A DNA stretch of 64,000 nt from Asanoa iriomotensis (GTDB lineage: Bacteria; Actinomycetota; Actinomycetes; Mycobacteriales; Micromonosporaceae): contig NZ_BONC01000001.1 in the NCBI RefSeq assembly GCF_016862515.1, forward strand, positions 288,050-352,049. The letters run 5' to 3'. Shown here one piece after another: positions 22,909-35,069 of this stretch. Position 1 is the stretch's first letter. Each line of letters starts with the position of its first letter. The notes below the pieces were generated by a model. It searched no databases and was not told where the DNA came from. It saw nothing but the letters and a program-made list of their open reading frames with translations. A program made the translations under genes and the position numbers.

Positions 22909-24027
22909 TCAACGAGCCAGCTTGACCGCGTCGGCCAGGCGGTCCAACGCCGTCGCGAAGTCCGCGGGCGGCAGGTGGCCGAAGCCGAGCCGGAACACCC
23001 GGTCCGACTCGAAGAACCACGAACCTCGACCCACCCGCAGCGACAGGGTGGGCAGGGCCGCGTAGAAACGGCGCACGCCGTCGTCGGAGATCGCATCCGG
23101 ACGCAGGCGTACGCAGCACAGGGCTCCCGCGTCCGGCCGCAGCAGTTCCACCTCCGGCACCGCCGCCGCCCAGGAGGTCAGCGTGGCCAGGGCCGCGGAC
23201 AGGGCCGCCCAGCGCTCGCCCAGCACCCGCGACCGCTGGCGCAGCACCTCGGCCGCCAGCAACTCGTCCACCCCGGACCCGGTGAGCAGGGTGGTGAACT
23301 TGGCCAGCCTCAGCCGCTCGCACAAGGACGGCGACGTGGCCGTCAGCCAGCCGACCCGCAGGCCCGGCGCGCCGTAGGCCTTCGACAGCGACGAGCACGT
23401 CACCACCGACGGGCCCAGCGACGCGGCCGACGGCGGCACCGCACCGTCGTAGGCGCCGTCCCGGTAGGTCTCGTCGACCAGCACCACCGCTTCCGGAGCG
23501 ATCGACGCGACCCCGGCGACCAGGGCGGCCAGGTCGCGCTCCGCCATGCGTACCCCTGACGGGTTCTGGGGTGAGGCCACCGAGACCAGCCGCGTCGACG
23601 GGCGGACCGCGGCGAGCACCGCCGGCACGTCGAGCCGGTAACCGGCGTCGAAGGAGAGCGCCACCGACGAGACCGACGCCCGCAGCGCGGTCAGCGTCGA
23701 GAGCGCCGGGGGAAAGCACGGCGTGACCACCACGGCGCGGTCGCCGGCTTCGACACAGGTGAGGGCCAGCAGGAACATCGCGCCGATGCCGCCGGGCGTC
23801 AGCAGGACCGCGGACGGTGGGACGGCGAGGTCGGCGGCGACCAGCGTGCGCAACGACTCGTCACCCACCGACGTCCCGTAGCCGATCGGCAGGTCGTCGA
23901 GTCGCGCGAGGACGTCGGGCGTGAGCAGCGAGCCGAGCCGCAGCGGCGGGCTCGTGCTCTCCGCCAGGTCGTAGCGGCAGGGCTCGTCGACCAGGTCCGA
24001 CATCGGCGCGGGCGGAAAGCGGTCCAT
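22909..24027 (-). CDS. PLP-dependent aminotransferase, class I/II
   Basis: This 372-residue fold-type I enzyme has ASPQNPSGV in the active site region, VLVDETYRDGAYDG for the pyridine-N Asp and the partner Tyr, SSLSKAYGAPGLRVGW with the PLP Lys, and a final FRLGFGH motif with the carboxylate-binding Arg. It should transaminate an amino acid or related amine; the N-terminal part is shorter than in AspC-like enzymes, more like small histidinol-phosphate or alanine-type relatives. The ATG at 24027 is preceded by an in-frame GTG, also possible. It lies 73 bases from the transporter gene upstream. Confidence 0.85.
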   Translation of the reverse strand: MDRFPPAPMSDLVDEPCRYDLAESTSPPLRLGSLLTPDVLARLDDLPIGYGTSVGDESLRTLVAADLAVPPSAVLLTPGGIGAMFLLALTCVEAGDRAVVVTPCFPPALSTLTALRASVSSVALSFDAGYRLDVPAVLAAVRPSTRLVSVASPQNPSGVRMAERDLAALVAGVASIAPEAVVLVDETYRDGAYDGAVPPSAASLGPSVVTCSSLSKAYGAPGLRVGWLTATSPSLCERLRLAKFTTLLTGSGVDELLAAEVLRQRSRVLGERWAALSAALATLTSWAAAVPEVELLRPDAGALCCVRLRPDAISDDGVRRFYAALPTLSLRVGRGSWFFESDRVFRLGFGHLPPADFATALDRLADAVKLAR

Positions 24028-24100
24028 CACCCGATCCTGGCCGCGGCCGCCGGCCGAGGGGCATGGCCAATCGCGCCGAAGTGGCCCCTCGCGCGGGTGA

Positions 24101-25066
24101 TCAGGTTCGGTTGACCGGAGGAGCCGGCCGCGGCGGCAGGTACCGGCCGCGGGCGACCGCGACCAGCGTGCGCACAAAGACGCCGCCGACCAGCAACGTG
24201 ATCGCGCCCAGGACCAGCCAGCTCAGCGCGAGCGTCCCGGTCGGCCGGCCCACGTTGATCCAGACCAGCGCCACGGTCGCGACCGCCGCGTAGGCGAAGG
24301 TGAACGCCCAGAAAGCCGGGCTGAAGGACAGCCGGAGGTACGCCGGCAGGAAGCGGATCTGGGCGACCACCAGCAGCACCCCGTAGCCGGCGAGGATGGC
24401 CGCGAACGCGTCGATCCGGCCGCCGTTGAGCGCGAAGTAGGCGATGCTGGCCACCGGGGCCGGCGCCACCTCGATGGCCAGGGTGGGGAACAGCGGCGGC
24501 GGCAGCAGCGGGTTGACGAACAGCCGGTTCATGATGATCGAGCCGAGCACGAGCCAGCAGATCAGCCCGAGACCGAACATGAACTCGCCGAGCCGGCGCT
24601 GCCCGACGTTGGTGGCGGCGGCCGAGGCGACCAGTCCACCGGCGACGGTCGGCAGGAAGAAGCCCGGATGGATCTTCGAGGCGTCCAGCGCCCCGTAGAT
24701 CCAGTGTCCCGTCAGGATGCCGCCGTAGAGCAGCGTGAGCACGACGAAGACGTCGACCAGCACGACCGCGGCATCGTGCGCCCTGGGCTCCAGACCCAGC
24801 GCGGCGAGCAGCATCGGCACGATGAACGCCACCGAGATGAACGGCGCCCCGACGTTGTCGAGCACGTCCGCCCACACGTCGCGCGGGCGCGAGAAGTAGA
24901 GCACGCACGACAGCAGCCAGACGACGGCAGCCAGGATCAGCAGCGCGTCGGTGACCCCGGCGGGGGTGATGCCGTACGACTCCGCGAACGCCCAAACCTC
25001 TGCCAGCCCGGTCAGTCCGAATGACATGCTGAAGATGTTTGGTGGCACTTTGCCCAGGGATGCCAC
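24101..25066 (-). CDS. TDT/SLAC1-like (TehA-type) membrane transporter or anion channel
   Basis: This 321-residue protein has about ten hydrophobic segments and looks like the tellurite-resistance/dicarboxylate transporter (TDT) family, which includes TehA, Mae1, Ssu1 and plant SLAC1. Supporting segments are PPNIFSMSFGLTGLAEVW at the start, the HWIYGALDASKIHPGFFLPTVAGGLVAS region and the late SFSPAFWAFTFAYAAVAT. The start is GTG at 25066; a TAATGT hexamer 7 bases upstream on the coding strand could be the -10 of a leaderless mRNA. Its substrate (tellurite, sulfite, malate or other anion) is not clear. Confidence 0.82.
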   Translation of the reverse strand: MASLGKVPPNIFSMSFGLTGLAEVWAFAESYGITPAGVTDALLILAAVVWLLSCVLYFSRPRDVWADVLDNVGAPFISVAFIVPMLLAALGLEPRAHDAAVVLVDVFVVLTLLYGGILTGHWIYGALDASKIHPGFFLPTVAGGLVASAAATNVGQRRLGEFMFGLGLICWLVLGSIIMNRLFVNPLLPPPLFPTLAIEVAPAPVASIAYFALNGGRIDAFAAILAGYGVLLVVAQIRFLPAYLRLSFSPAFWAFTFAYAAVATVALVWINVGRPTGTLALSWLVLGAITLLVGGVFVRTLVAVARGRYLPPRPAPPVNRT

Positions 25067-25093
25067 AAATAGGACATTACCGGGCTCGCCGCG

Positions 25094-25744
25094 TCAGCGC
25101 TTGCGGATGAGCGTTACTCCGTCGCGCACCGGCAGCATCACCACGCTGACCCGCGGGTCGGCCACAACCCGGTCGTTGAGCTCCCGGATCGCGACGTCGG
25201 CCTCGCCGTCGAACGACGGGTCGACCACCCGGCCGCCGCGCAGCACGTTGTCGAGCACGATCAACCCGCCGGGCCGCAGCCGCGTCACCAGCTCCGCGTA
25301 GTACGCCGGGTAGCCGGTCTTGTCGGCGTCGATGAACGCGAAGTCGACGGTCTCCTCCGTGGGCAGCGCGCGCAGCGTGTCGAGCGCGGGCGCGATCCGC
25401 AGCTCGATCCGGTCGGCGAGGCCGGCCCGGTCCCAGTAGCGGCGGGCGATCGAGGTCCACTCCTCGCTCACGTCGCAGGCCAACAGCGACCCGCCCGGCG
25501 CCAGCCCGCGGGCGATGCAGATCGACGAGTAGCCGGTGAACACGCCCACCTCGACCGCCCGGGTGGCGCCGACGAGCTGGACGAGCATGGTCAGCAGCTC
25601 ACCCTCGTCGTGGGAGATCTGCATCTGCGCGGAGGACGGGAACGCTCGGGTGGTCTCGGCGGCCAGCTCGTGCAGCAGGTCGTCGGCGGGTGACGAGTGC
25701 GCGAGCAGGTAGTCGCTGATCGCCGCGCTGGTGAGGTCGGACAT
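25094..25744 (-). CDS. Class I SAM-dependent O-methyltransferase (CCoAOMT-like)
   Basis: This 216-residue enzyme has the small catechol/caffeoyl-CoA O-methyltransferase pattern: AVEVGVFTGYSSICIARGL (SAM motif I), the metal-binding Asp in FIDADKTGYPAYY, and the pair in IVLDNVLRGGRV. These enzymes need a divalent metal and methylate catechol-type hydroxyls. It starts at ATG 25744 and is divergent from the SMP-30 lactonase. The downstream transporter gene begins 27 bases after its stop and may be cotranscribed. Confidence 0.9.
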   Translation of the reverse strand: MSDLTSAAISDYLLAHSSPADDLLHELAAETTRAFPSSAQMQISHDEGELLTMLVQLVGATRAVEVGVFTGYSSICIARGLAPGGSLLACDVSEEWTSIARRYWDRAGLADRIELRIAPALDTLRALPTEETVDFAFIDADKTGYPAYYAELVTRLRPGGLIVLDNVLRGGRVVDPSFDGEADVAIRELNDRVVADPRVSVVMLPVRDGVTLIRKR

Positions 25745-25780
25745 GATCACGAGCCTATCCGGACTCGGCCGTTCCGCCCT

Positions 25781-25798
25781 CCTCATGGCAGGATGAGG
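25781..25798. promoter_or_regulatory. Inverted repeat overlapping the SMP-30 ribosome binding site
   Basis: CCTCAT (25781-25786) and ATGAGG (25793-25798) form perfect 6-base arms with a 6-base spacer, in the 59-base region between the divergent methyltransferase and lactonase genes. The right arm covers the GGATGAGG ribosome binding site of the lactonase gene. Confidence 0.35.
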
Positions 25799-25803
25799 CT
25801 GTT

Positions 25804-29405
<3,602 letters not shown>

Positions 29406-29462
29406 GGCCCCCGACCTCTACACTCCGGTCGTCTGCTCGCCGACGTCGATGGGAGTGGTCGG

Positions 29463-29924
29463 GTGCCACGATTCGAGCGACGCAGCAGGATCGCCGGTGT
29501 CGTCCTGGCGATGTTGTCGTGTGTGGCCTGCGGGTCGGGCGACGGCGTGTCGACAGCGCGGACCGACCCGACCTTGTTCGTCCACGACGTGCGCGGCCGG
29601 GCCGACGACGCGGAGATCAGCGGATACGTGCGCTACCTCGCCGACGCGGACTGCTTCGTTCTCGATTCGGCCGCGGACGGCACCGGCGGCGTCCGCAACG
29701 TCGCCGTGTGGCCACCCGGCACGACGGTGTGGATGAAGGACGCGCAGGTGGCCGGCGTGGAGGTGCCCGACCGTGACCCGATAGCCCTCGGCAGCCGGTT
29801 GACGGGTGGTGGCGGTTACGCCAACCCGGACACGAGCGAACTCGAGTTGCCCGAGGTCGCCACCGACTGCCTCAGCAACGACGGCGAGTTCGCCATGATC
29901 CACGTCATTTCGGCGGTGTCGTGA
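29463..29924 (+). CDS. Putative lipoprotein of unknown function
   Basis: This 153-residue protein has a short basic start, a hydrophobic stretch (about 10-20) and two Cys, C20 and C23. The context SCVAC suggests lipidation at C23, though it is not a perfect lipobox. The rest has no recognised domain; two further Cys (near FVLD and near ATDCLS) may form a disulfide, and a GTTVWMKDAQVAGVEV region looks beta-rich. The GTG start at 29463 is chosen because it opens the signal sequence. Family not recognised. Confidence 0.6.
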   Translation: MPRFERRSRIAGVVLAMLSCVACGSGDGVSTARTDPTLFVHDVRGRADDAEISGYVRYLADADCFVLDSAADGTGGVRNVAVWPPGTTVWMKDAQVAGVEVPDRDPIALGSRLTGGGGYANPDTSELELPEVATDCLSNDGEFAMIHVISAVS

Positions 29925-29951
29925 CCGGGTGACGGGGTGCAGAATCAAGGT

Positions 29952-30134
29952 ATGGACGACAACGACGAACGGGTCGTCTTCAACGACGAGGAAGCCGCCT
30001 TCCTGCGGCACGCCCGGTTCGGCGAGCTGCCGCCCCGGGTGCTCCCGGACGAGCTGGTCGAGCTGCACGAGACCGACCCGCGCCCGGTCCGGCCCGACAA
30101 CCAGCTCGACGACACCGACTGGCGCTACCCCTAG
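29952..30134 (+). CDS. Small acidic conserved protein, 60 residues
   Basis: This is a short, very acidic protein starting MDDNDERVVFNDEEAAF and ending DWRYP. Short acidic proteins with a similar FGELPPRV core are, from memory, common in actinomycetes, but no function is known to me. An in-frame start 5 codons upstream is possible. The last 4 bases overlap the end of the convergent hydrolase gene. No signal peptide or membrane segment is present; the high charge suggests a disordered binding partner. Confidence 0.6.
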   Translation: MDDNDERVVFNDEEAAFLRHARFGELPPRVLPDELVELHETDPRPVRPDNQLDDTDWRYP

Positions 30135-31258
30135 ACGATCCGGTCGAGAAAAGCGGCGACCGCCGCGGTGTAGGCGGGCGGGTCGACGTTCCACGACGCG
30201 ACGTGCCCGCCGTCCCGGGTCGCGACCAGCGTGACGAGCTCGGGCCGCGCCGAGGCGAAGGCGTGCGCCTTGTCGGTGCGGACGCGCTGGTCCGCCTCGT
30301 CGACGAAGATCAGGGCCGGCACCGTCAGCTCCCCCGGGTCCTGGTCGAGCCGGCCCAGGTTGATCCGACCCCGCCACTCGGTGAACCGCTTCGCCGACCA
30401 GGTGATCGGCGCCGGGAGGCGGCGCAGGTCGGCCTGGTAGTCGATCACCGCGTTCCAGGACAGCACCGGGCTGTCCAGCACCAGGCCGCGAATCAGGGCG
30501 GCCTCCGCGACGGGCAGCCGGCGCAGGGCGGTGAGCGCGATGCCGCCACCCATCGACCAGCCGAACAGGACGATCCCGGTCGCGCCGTGGTCGCGGGCGT
30601 AGCGGATCGCGGCGGCCAACTCGCGCCACTCCGTGTCACCGAGGTGGTAGAAGCCGTCCGGGCTGGCCGGCGCGTCCGGGTCGTTGCGGTAGCCGATCAC
30701 CAGCATGGTCAGCCCGGCGCCGACCACGCCGGGCAGCACCCGCAGCGCCTCGTGCCGGCTTCCGCCCCGGCCGTGCACGGCAATGGCCCACACACCCGGC
30801 CGGTGCCCACCGCCCGGCGGCGGCACGAGCCACGCCGGCATGTCACCCAGCTCCCCCGACACGGGCACGGTCGCGTAGTCGAGCCCGAACGCCGTCTTCG
30901 GGTCGGTGCCGAACACGTTGTAGTCGACGGCGACCATGAGCCCGGGCCGCAGCTCACCGGCCACCCGCTCGTCGACGCGCCGCACGACGGTGTCGCCGTC
31001 GACGCGCACCGACGCCGACAGCCGGGCGCCACCGTCGGGCCAGAGCAGCCCGAGCGCGATCGGTTTCGCGGTGTCCACGTCGCGGCTCAGCGTGACCTCG
31101 TCGCCGGACACGGCGAGCACGCGCACGACGAGCGCTTGGGTGTGGTCGACACCGAGCAGCTCACCGGAGAAGTAGTAGCCTGCGCCCGCCGTGCTGAACG
31201 CACTGGTCGCGGCGGCGGCCAGCGCGCCGCCCACCAACCGGCGCCGCGTCACGATCAC
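30131..31258 (-). CDS. Exported alpha/beta hydrolase
   Basis: This 375-residue hydrolase begins with TRRRLVGGALAAAATSAF, a Tat-like or membrane-anchoring signal. A beta-rich region covers about 35-130; the hydrolase domain then shows WAIAVHGRGGSRHEAL, VIGYRNDPDAP, the elbow GWSMGGGIAL with the nucleophile Ser, and a late FVDEADQRV plus DGGHVASWN with the likely Asp and His. It resembles BAAT-like or prolyl-oligopeptidase-type alpha/beta hydrolases. The start is GTG at 31258; a second in-frame GTG at 31252 is an alternative. The small membrane protein gene lies 64 bases upstream on the same strand. Confidence 0.8.
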   Translation of the reverse strand: MIVTRRRLVGGALAAAATSAFSTAGAGYYFSGELLGVDHTQALVVRVLAVSGDEVTLSRDVDTAKPIALGLLWPDGGARLSASVRVDGDTVVRRVDERVAGELRPGLMVAVDYNVFGTDPKTAFGLDYATVPVSGELGDMPAWLVPPPGGGHRPGVWAIAVHGRGGSRHEALRVLPGVVGAGLTMLVIGYRNDPDAPASPDGFYHLGDTEWRELAAAIRYARDHGATGIVLFGWSMGGGIALTALRRLPVAEAALIRGLVLDSPVLSWNAVIDYQADLRRLPAPITWSAKRFTEWRGRINLGRLDQDPGELTVPALIFVDEADQRVRTDKAHAFASARPELVTLVATRDGGHVASWNVDPPAYTAAVAAFLDRIV

Positions 31259-31322
31259 ACGGCAACATCACCACAAAACCCAAGATCATGCGACGGTACG
31301 GTGAGCAAGGCCATGTCCTGAC

Positions 31323-31559
31323 CTAATAGCGGCGGCGGCGTACCGCGACCACGACGGCGGTCGGGATGATCACCACTAGCAGGGCCAGCGCGATCAGCGA
31401 GAGCACCGGCCAGCCGGGGTCCGGTTCGACAGGGCGGGCGTGCTGCCCCTCGGCCGAGGGCGCGAAGGCCAGCACGGTGACGACGATGACGGCGACCGCG
31501 ATGGCGCCGGCCCGCAGCAGCCGGCGCAGCACCGCGGCGCGGTCGGTGGGCTGTGACAC
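31323..31559 (-). CDS. Small membrane protein, 78 residues
   Basis: The GTG at 31559 is chosen because GGAAGG lies 6 bases upstream; the open frame to 31628 would add 23 polar residues. The protein has two hydrophobic segments (about 18-33 and 50-71) separated by a short Pro-rich loop, and an Arg-rich C-terminus. This suits a two-helix membrane protein with both ends in the cytoplasm. Family unknown. It is divergent from phoD and shares its upstream region, including the PHO-box-like repeat. Confidence 0.5.
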   Translation of the reverse strand: MSQPTDRAAVLRRLLRAGAIAVAVIVVTVLAFAPSAEGQHARPVEPDPGWPVLSLIALALLVVIIPTAVVVAVRRRRY

Positions 31560-31622
31560 GGCGAGCCTTCCGGTGGGCGTCCGGGTACGCCCACACGGTA
31601 TCCAGCCGACCGTGAGATCGAC

Positions 31623-31644
31623 GCTCACTTAACAGTCATCTAAT
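31623..31644. promoter_or_regulatory. Candidate PHO box (PhoP site) upstream of phoD
   Basis: Two 11-base units, GCTCACTTAAC and AGTCATCTAAT, lie head to tail. Each contains TCAYYYR, the core of the Streptomyces PHO unit G(G/T)TCAYYYR(G/C), and each matches 8 of 10 consensus positions. It sits about 116 bases before phoD and 64 bases before the divergent small membrane gene. Confidence 0.5.
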
Positions 31645-31744
31645 CCAGACTTGCGAATGCGCTATTCCATGGTGACTTCACCGTGCGGCCACCCACCGGT
31701 CGTCCGCCGCCGGTAGGACAGGGACCGACAACACAGTCCCCATC

Positions 31745-31758
31745 GGAGGGAGTCCTCC
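31745..31758 (+). promoter_or_regulatory. Hairpin covering the phoD ribosome binding site
   Basis: GGAGG (31745-31749), the only good ribosome binding site for phoD, can pair with CCTCC (31754-31758) around a 4-base loop. The TTG start codon follows at 31760. Weak start codon and masked site together suggest limited translation. Confidence 0.4.
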
Positions 31759-31759
31759 C

Positions 31760-33289
31760 TTGTCACCACAAAATTGGAGCCGTCGCGGCCTGCTCGGCGC
31801 CGCCGCGGCACTCGGTGCCTCGGCCGCTCTCGGCGGCTCGCCCGCGTCCGCCGGCACACCCGGTCTCGTCCGCCGCGGCCGTCCCGTGCTCACCCACGGC
31901 GTGCAGACCGGCGACGCCGTCGGTGGCACGGCCAACATCTGGACCCGCGCGGACCGGGTGGGCCGGATGGTCGTCGAGGTCAGCGACCGGCCCGACCTGC
32001 GGCACGCCCGCACCGTCCTCGGCCCGCTGCTCGGCCCCGGCACCGACTTCACCGGCCGCGCCAAGTTGCGCGGCCTGCGTACCGGTGAGAAGACCTTCTA
32101 CCGGGTCCGCGTCGTCGGCGACCACGGTGCCGAGAGCGAACCACTGACCGGCTCCCTGACGATGCCCGGCGGCAAGGACGGCGTCTCCTTCGTGTGGACC
32201 GGTGACATCGCCGGCCAGGGCTGGGGCATCAACCCCGACATCGGCGGCATGCGGATCTTCGAAGCGATGCGCCGGGTGCGGCCGGACTTCTACCTGTGCA
32301 GCGGCGACACCGTCTACGCCGACGGACCGCTGGCCGAGTCCGTCACCCTCGCCGACGGCCGGGTGTGGCGCAACGTGGTCACGCCCGAGAAGAGCAAGGT
32401 GGCCGAGACGCTGACCGAGTATCGCGGCCAGTTCTCCTACAACCTGCTCGACGCCAACGTGCGCCGGTTCTTCGCCGAGGTCCCGCAGCTCAACCAGTGG
32501 GACGACCACGAGGTCACCAACAACTGGTACCCGGGCGAGATCCTCGAGGACGCCCGCTACACCGAGAAGCGGGTCGACGTGCTGGCCGTCCGCAGCCGGC
32601 AGGCGTTCTACGAGTGGACGCCGATCTCGCCCGGGCCCGTCTACAAGAAGGTCTCGTACGGCCCGCTGCTCGACGTCTTCGTCCTCGACATGCGGACCTT
32701 CAAGGACGTCAACGACGGCAACGTGTACGCGGACCCCAAGCGCGGCCTGCTCGGCGAGACGCAGCGCCGCTGGCTGACCGAGGAGCTGCGCAAGTCGAAG
32801 GCGACCTGGAAGGTGATCGCCAACGACCTGCCCCTCGGCCTGGTCGTGCCGGACGGCGCGACCGCCCAGGAGGGTGTCGCGCAGGGCGACCCGGGCGCAC
32901 CGCTCGGCCGCGAGCTGGAGTTCGCCGGCATCCTGCGGGACGCGCACCGCCACGGCGTCAAGGGCATCGTCCTGGTCACCGCGGACGTGCACTACACGGC
33001 CGCGCACCACTACGACCCGGCGCGGGCCGCGTTCGACGACTTCACGCCGTTCTGGGAGTTCGTGTCGGGCCCGGCCAACGCGGGCGCGTTCGGCCCGAAC
33101 GCCCTGGACGGCACGTTCGGCCCGACGGCGGCGTTCGTGCACGCGCCGCCGGTGGCCAACACCTCGCCGCTGGACGGTTTCCAGCACTTCGGCGAGATCA
33201 GCATCGACGGCCGCAGCAAGGACCTGACCGTCAAGCTGCGCGACATCGACGGTGCGGTCCTCTGGACAAAAACACTTTTGCACATGTGA
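31760..33289 (+). CDS. phoD: Secreted PhoD-type alkaline phosphatase
   Basis: This 509-residue enzyme has a Tat signal (SRRGLLGAAAALGASAALGG) and then the PhoD N-terminal domain (VLTHGVQTGDAVGGTANIWTRA). The metal-binding core shows WTGDIAG, YLCSGDTVYADGP, LNQWDDHEVTNNWY and a late VTADVHYTAAHHYDP. Such phosphodiesterase/phosphatases use Ca and Fe and release phosphate from organic phosphates outside the cell. I chose TTG at 31760 because GGAGG lies just upstream and the Tat motif begins after it. The likely PHO box upstream suggests induction under phosphate limitation. Confidence 0.88.
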   Translation: MSPQNWSRRGLLGAAAALGASAALGGSPASAGTPGLVRRGRPVLTHGVQTGDAVGGTANIWTRADRVGRMVVEVSDRPDLRHARTVLGPLLGPGTDFTGRAKLRGLRTGEKTFYRVRVVGDHGAESEPLTGSLTMPGGKDGVSFVWTGDIAGQGWGINPDIGGMRIFEAMRRVRPDFYLCSGDTVYADGPLAESVTLADGRVWRNVVTPEKSKVAETLTEYRGQFSYNLLDANVRRFFAEVPQLNQWDDHEVTNNWYPGEILEDARYTEKRVDVLAVRSRQAFYEWTPISPGPVYKKVSYGPLLDVFVLDMRTFKDVNDGNVYADPKRGLLGETQRRWLTEELRKSKATWKVIANDLPLGLVVPDGATAQEGVAQGDPGAPLGRELEFAGILRDAHRHGVKGIVLVTADVHYTAAHHYDPARAAFDDFTPFWEFVSGPANAGAFGPNALDGTFGPTAAFVHAPPVANTSPLDGFQHFGEISIDGRSKDLTVKLRDIDGAVLWTKTLLHM

Positions 33290-33329
33290 CCTAGCCGACC
33301 CTCCCAAAGATCCCTTCGTGCGCGCAGAC

Positions 33330-33366
33330 TCGGACCGGCGACCGCGCTCTCCGGCCGCCGGTCCGA
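33330..33366 (+). terminator. 11-bp stem terminator after phoD
   Basis: TCGGACCGGCG (33330-33340) pairs perfectly with CGCCGGTCCGA (33356-33366) around a 15-base loop, 40 bases after the phoD stop and before the next ribosome binding site. It should separate phoD from the hydrolase gene. Confidence 0.7.
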
Positions 33367-33384
33367 ATTCAGGAGGACTTACCG

Positions 33385-34224
33385 ATGTCCGACGCGTCCG
33401 ACGTCCAGCAGATCACCGACGCCAACGCCAGCGGCCGCCAGCCGGTCGTCTTCATCCACGGTCTGTGGCTGCTGCCCAGCAGCTGGGACCGCTGGGCGGC
33501 GCTGTTCGCCGAAGCCGGTTACGCGCCGGTCTCGCCGGGCTGGCCCGACGACCCCGACACCGTGGCCGAGGCCAACGCGCACCCCGAGGTGATGGCCGGC
33601 AAGAGCGTCGGCCAGGTCGCCGACCACTTCTGTGACCTGATCGGCAAGCTGGACCGCAAGCCGGCCGTCATCGGCCACTCGTTCGGCGGCCTGCTCACGC
33701 AGATCACCGCCGGCCGCGGCCTGTCCGCCGCCTCGGTGGCGGTCGACCCGGCCCCGTTCCGGGGTGTCCTGCCCCTGCCGTTCTCGACACTGCGCTCCGC
33801 GTCGCCGGTGCTCGGCAACCCGGCCAACCGCCACCGCGCGGTGCCGCTGACCTACGACCAGTTCCGCTACGCCTTCGCCAACGCGGTCAGCGAGGAGGAG
33901 GCCCACGAGCTCTACAAGGAGTTCGCGGTGCCGGCGCCCGGCGAGCCGCTGTTCCAGGGCGCCTTCGCCAACCTCAACCCGTGGACCGAGGTCGCGGTCG
34001 ACACCGAGAACGCCGAGCGCGGGCCGCTGCTGGTCGTCTCCGGTGAGAAGGACCACACGGTGCCGCACGCGATCTCGCACGCGTCGTACGAGCGGCAGGC
34101 CCGCAACGAGCACGCGGTCACCGAGTTCGTGGAGATCGCGGGCCGCGGCCACTCGCTGACGATCGACAGCGGCTGGCAGGAGGTCGCGCAGACCGCGCTC
34201 ACGTTCGTGAAGCGCTTCGTCTAG
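33385..34224 (+). CDS. Alpha/beta hydrolase
   Basis: This 279-residue soluble hydrolase shows VVFIHGLWLLPSSWDRW (oxyanion region), VIGHSFGGLLTQI with the Ser nucleophile, the acid in VVSGEKDHTVPH and the His in IAGRGHSLTIDSGW. An AGGAGG ribosome binding site precedes the ATG by 8 bases. Its last 4 bases overlap the end of the convergent aldo/keto reductase. It looks like many general esterases; the substrate is unknown. Confidence 0.87.
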   Translation: MSDASDVQQITDANASGRQPVVFIHGLWLLPSSWDRWAALFAEAGYAPVSPGWPDDPDTVAEANAHPEVMAGKSVGQVADHFCDLIGKLDRKPAVIGHSFGGLLTQITAGRGLSAASVAVDPAPFRGVLPLPFSTLRSASPVLGNPANRHRAVPLTYDQFRYAFANAVSEEEAHELYKEFAVPAPGEPLFQGAFANLNPWTEVAVDTENAERGPLLVVSGEKDHTVPHAISHASYERQARNEHAVTEFVEIAGRGHSLTIDSGWQEVAQTALTFVKRFV

Positions 34225-35060
34225 AACTCTTCCCAGGTACGGGGATCCTGGCGCACGGGCGCGCCGACGTCGAGGGCCGTGATGGCCGCGACGTCGGCGG
34301 GCTCGAGCGCGAAACCGAAGATGTCGGCGTTGAGCCGCTGACGCTCGGGGTGGCTCGAGTGCGGGACCGTGGTGATGTCGCGGTCGATCAGCCAGCGGAG
34401 CACAACCTGTGCCGGCGTCACGCCGATCCGCTCGGCGATGGCGGTGACCGCCGGGTTCTCCAGGATGCCGCTGTTGCGCTCCAGCGGGCTCCACGCCTGG
34501 ACGACCGTGCCGTGGTCGGACACCTCCCGGACCACGTCCACCTGGGCGTGCGACGGCGAGACCTGGAGCTGGTCGACCGCCGGCACCACGCCGGTCGCGG
34601 CGACCACGGCCTTGATGTGCTCGTCGAGGAAGTTCGACACGCCGACCGAGCGGATCAGGCCCTCCTGTTGCAGGGCCACCATTTCCGCGTACGACTCGAC
34701 GTAGCGGCCGACCCGCGGCAGCGGCCAGTGGATCAGGTAGAGGTCGACGTAGTCGAGACCGAGCCGCTCCAGCGAGGCCGAGAACCCGTCCCGCACGTAC
34801 GGCTTGCCCTGGTGGCGCCCCGCCAGCTTGCTGGTGACGAAGAAGTCCTCGCGCGGCAGACCGCTCTCCCGGATCGCGGCGCCGACGGCGTCCTCGTTCT
34901 CGTAGTTGTACGCGGTGTCGAGCAGCCGGTAGCCCATTTCGATCGCGCCGAGGATCGAGTCGGTGAGCTGCCGGCCACGCAGCGGCCAGGTGCCGAGGCC
35001 GAGCCAGGGCATCGCGTAACCGTCGTTGAGCGTACGCGTGGGAATCGAGATCGGTGCCAT
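34221..35060 (-). CDS. Aldo/keto reductase (AKR5-like)
   Basis: This 279-residue TIM-barrel oxidoreductase has the full AKR tetrad: Asp in LLDTAYNYENE, Tyr in the same motif, Lys in FVTSKLAG and His in YLIHWPLP. The NADPH-binding signature near the C-terminus appears as TTVPHSSHPERQRLNADIF. It is closest in pattern to 2,5-diketo-D-gluconate reductase-like enzymes, which reduce small aldehydes and ketones. It lies 9 bases downstream of the AraC gene on the same strand and may be cotranscribed with it. Confidence 0.9.
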   Translation of the reverse strand: MAPISIPTRTLNDGYAMPWLGLGTWPLRGRQLTDSILGAIEMGYRLLDTAYNYENEDAVGAAIRESGLPREDFFVTSKLAGRHQGKPYVRDGFSASLERLGLDYVDLYLIHWPLPRVGRYVESYAEMVALQQEGLIRSVGVSNFLDEHIKAVVAATGVVPAVDQLQVSPSHAQVDVVREVSDHGTVVQAWSPLERNSGILENPAVTAIAERIGVTPAQVVLRWLIDRDITTVPHSSHPERQRLNADIFGFALEPADVAAITALDVGAPVRQDPRTWEEF

Positions 35061-35069
35061 GATCCCAGC

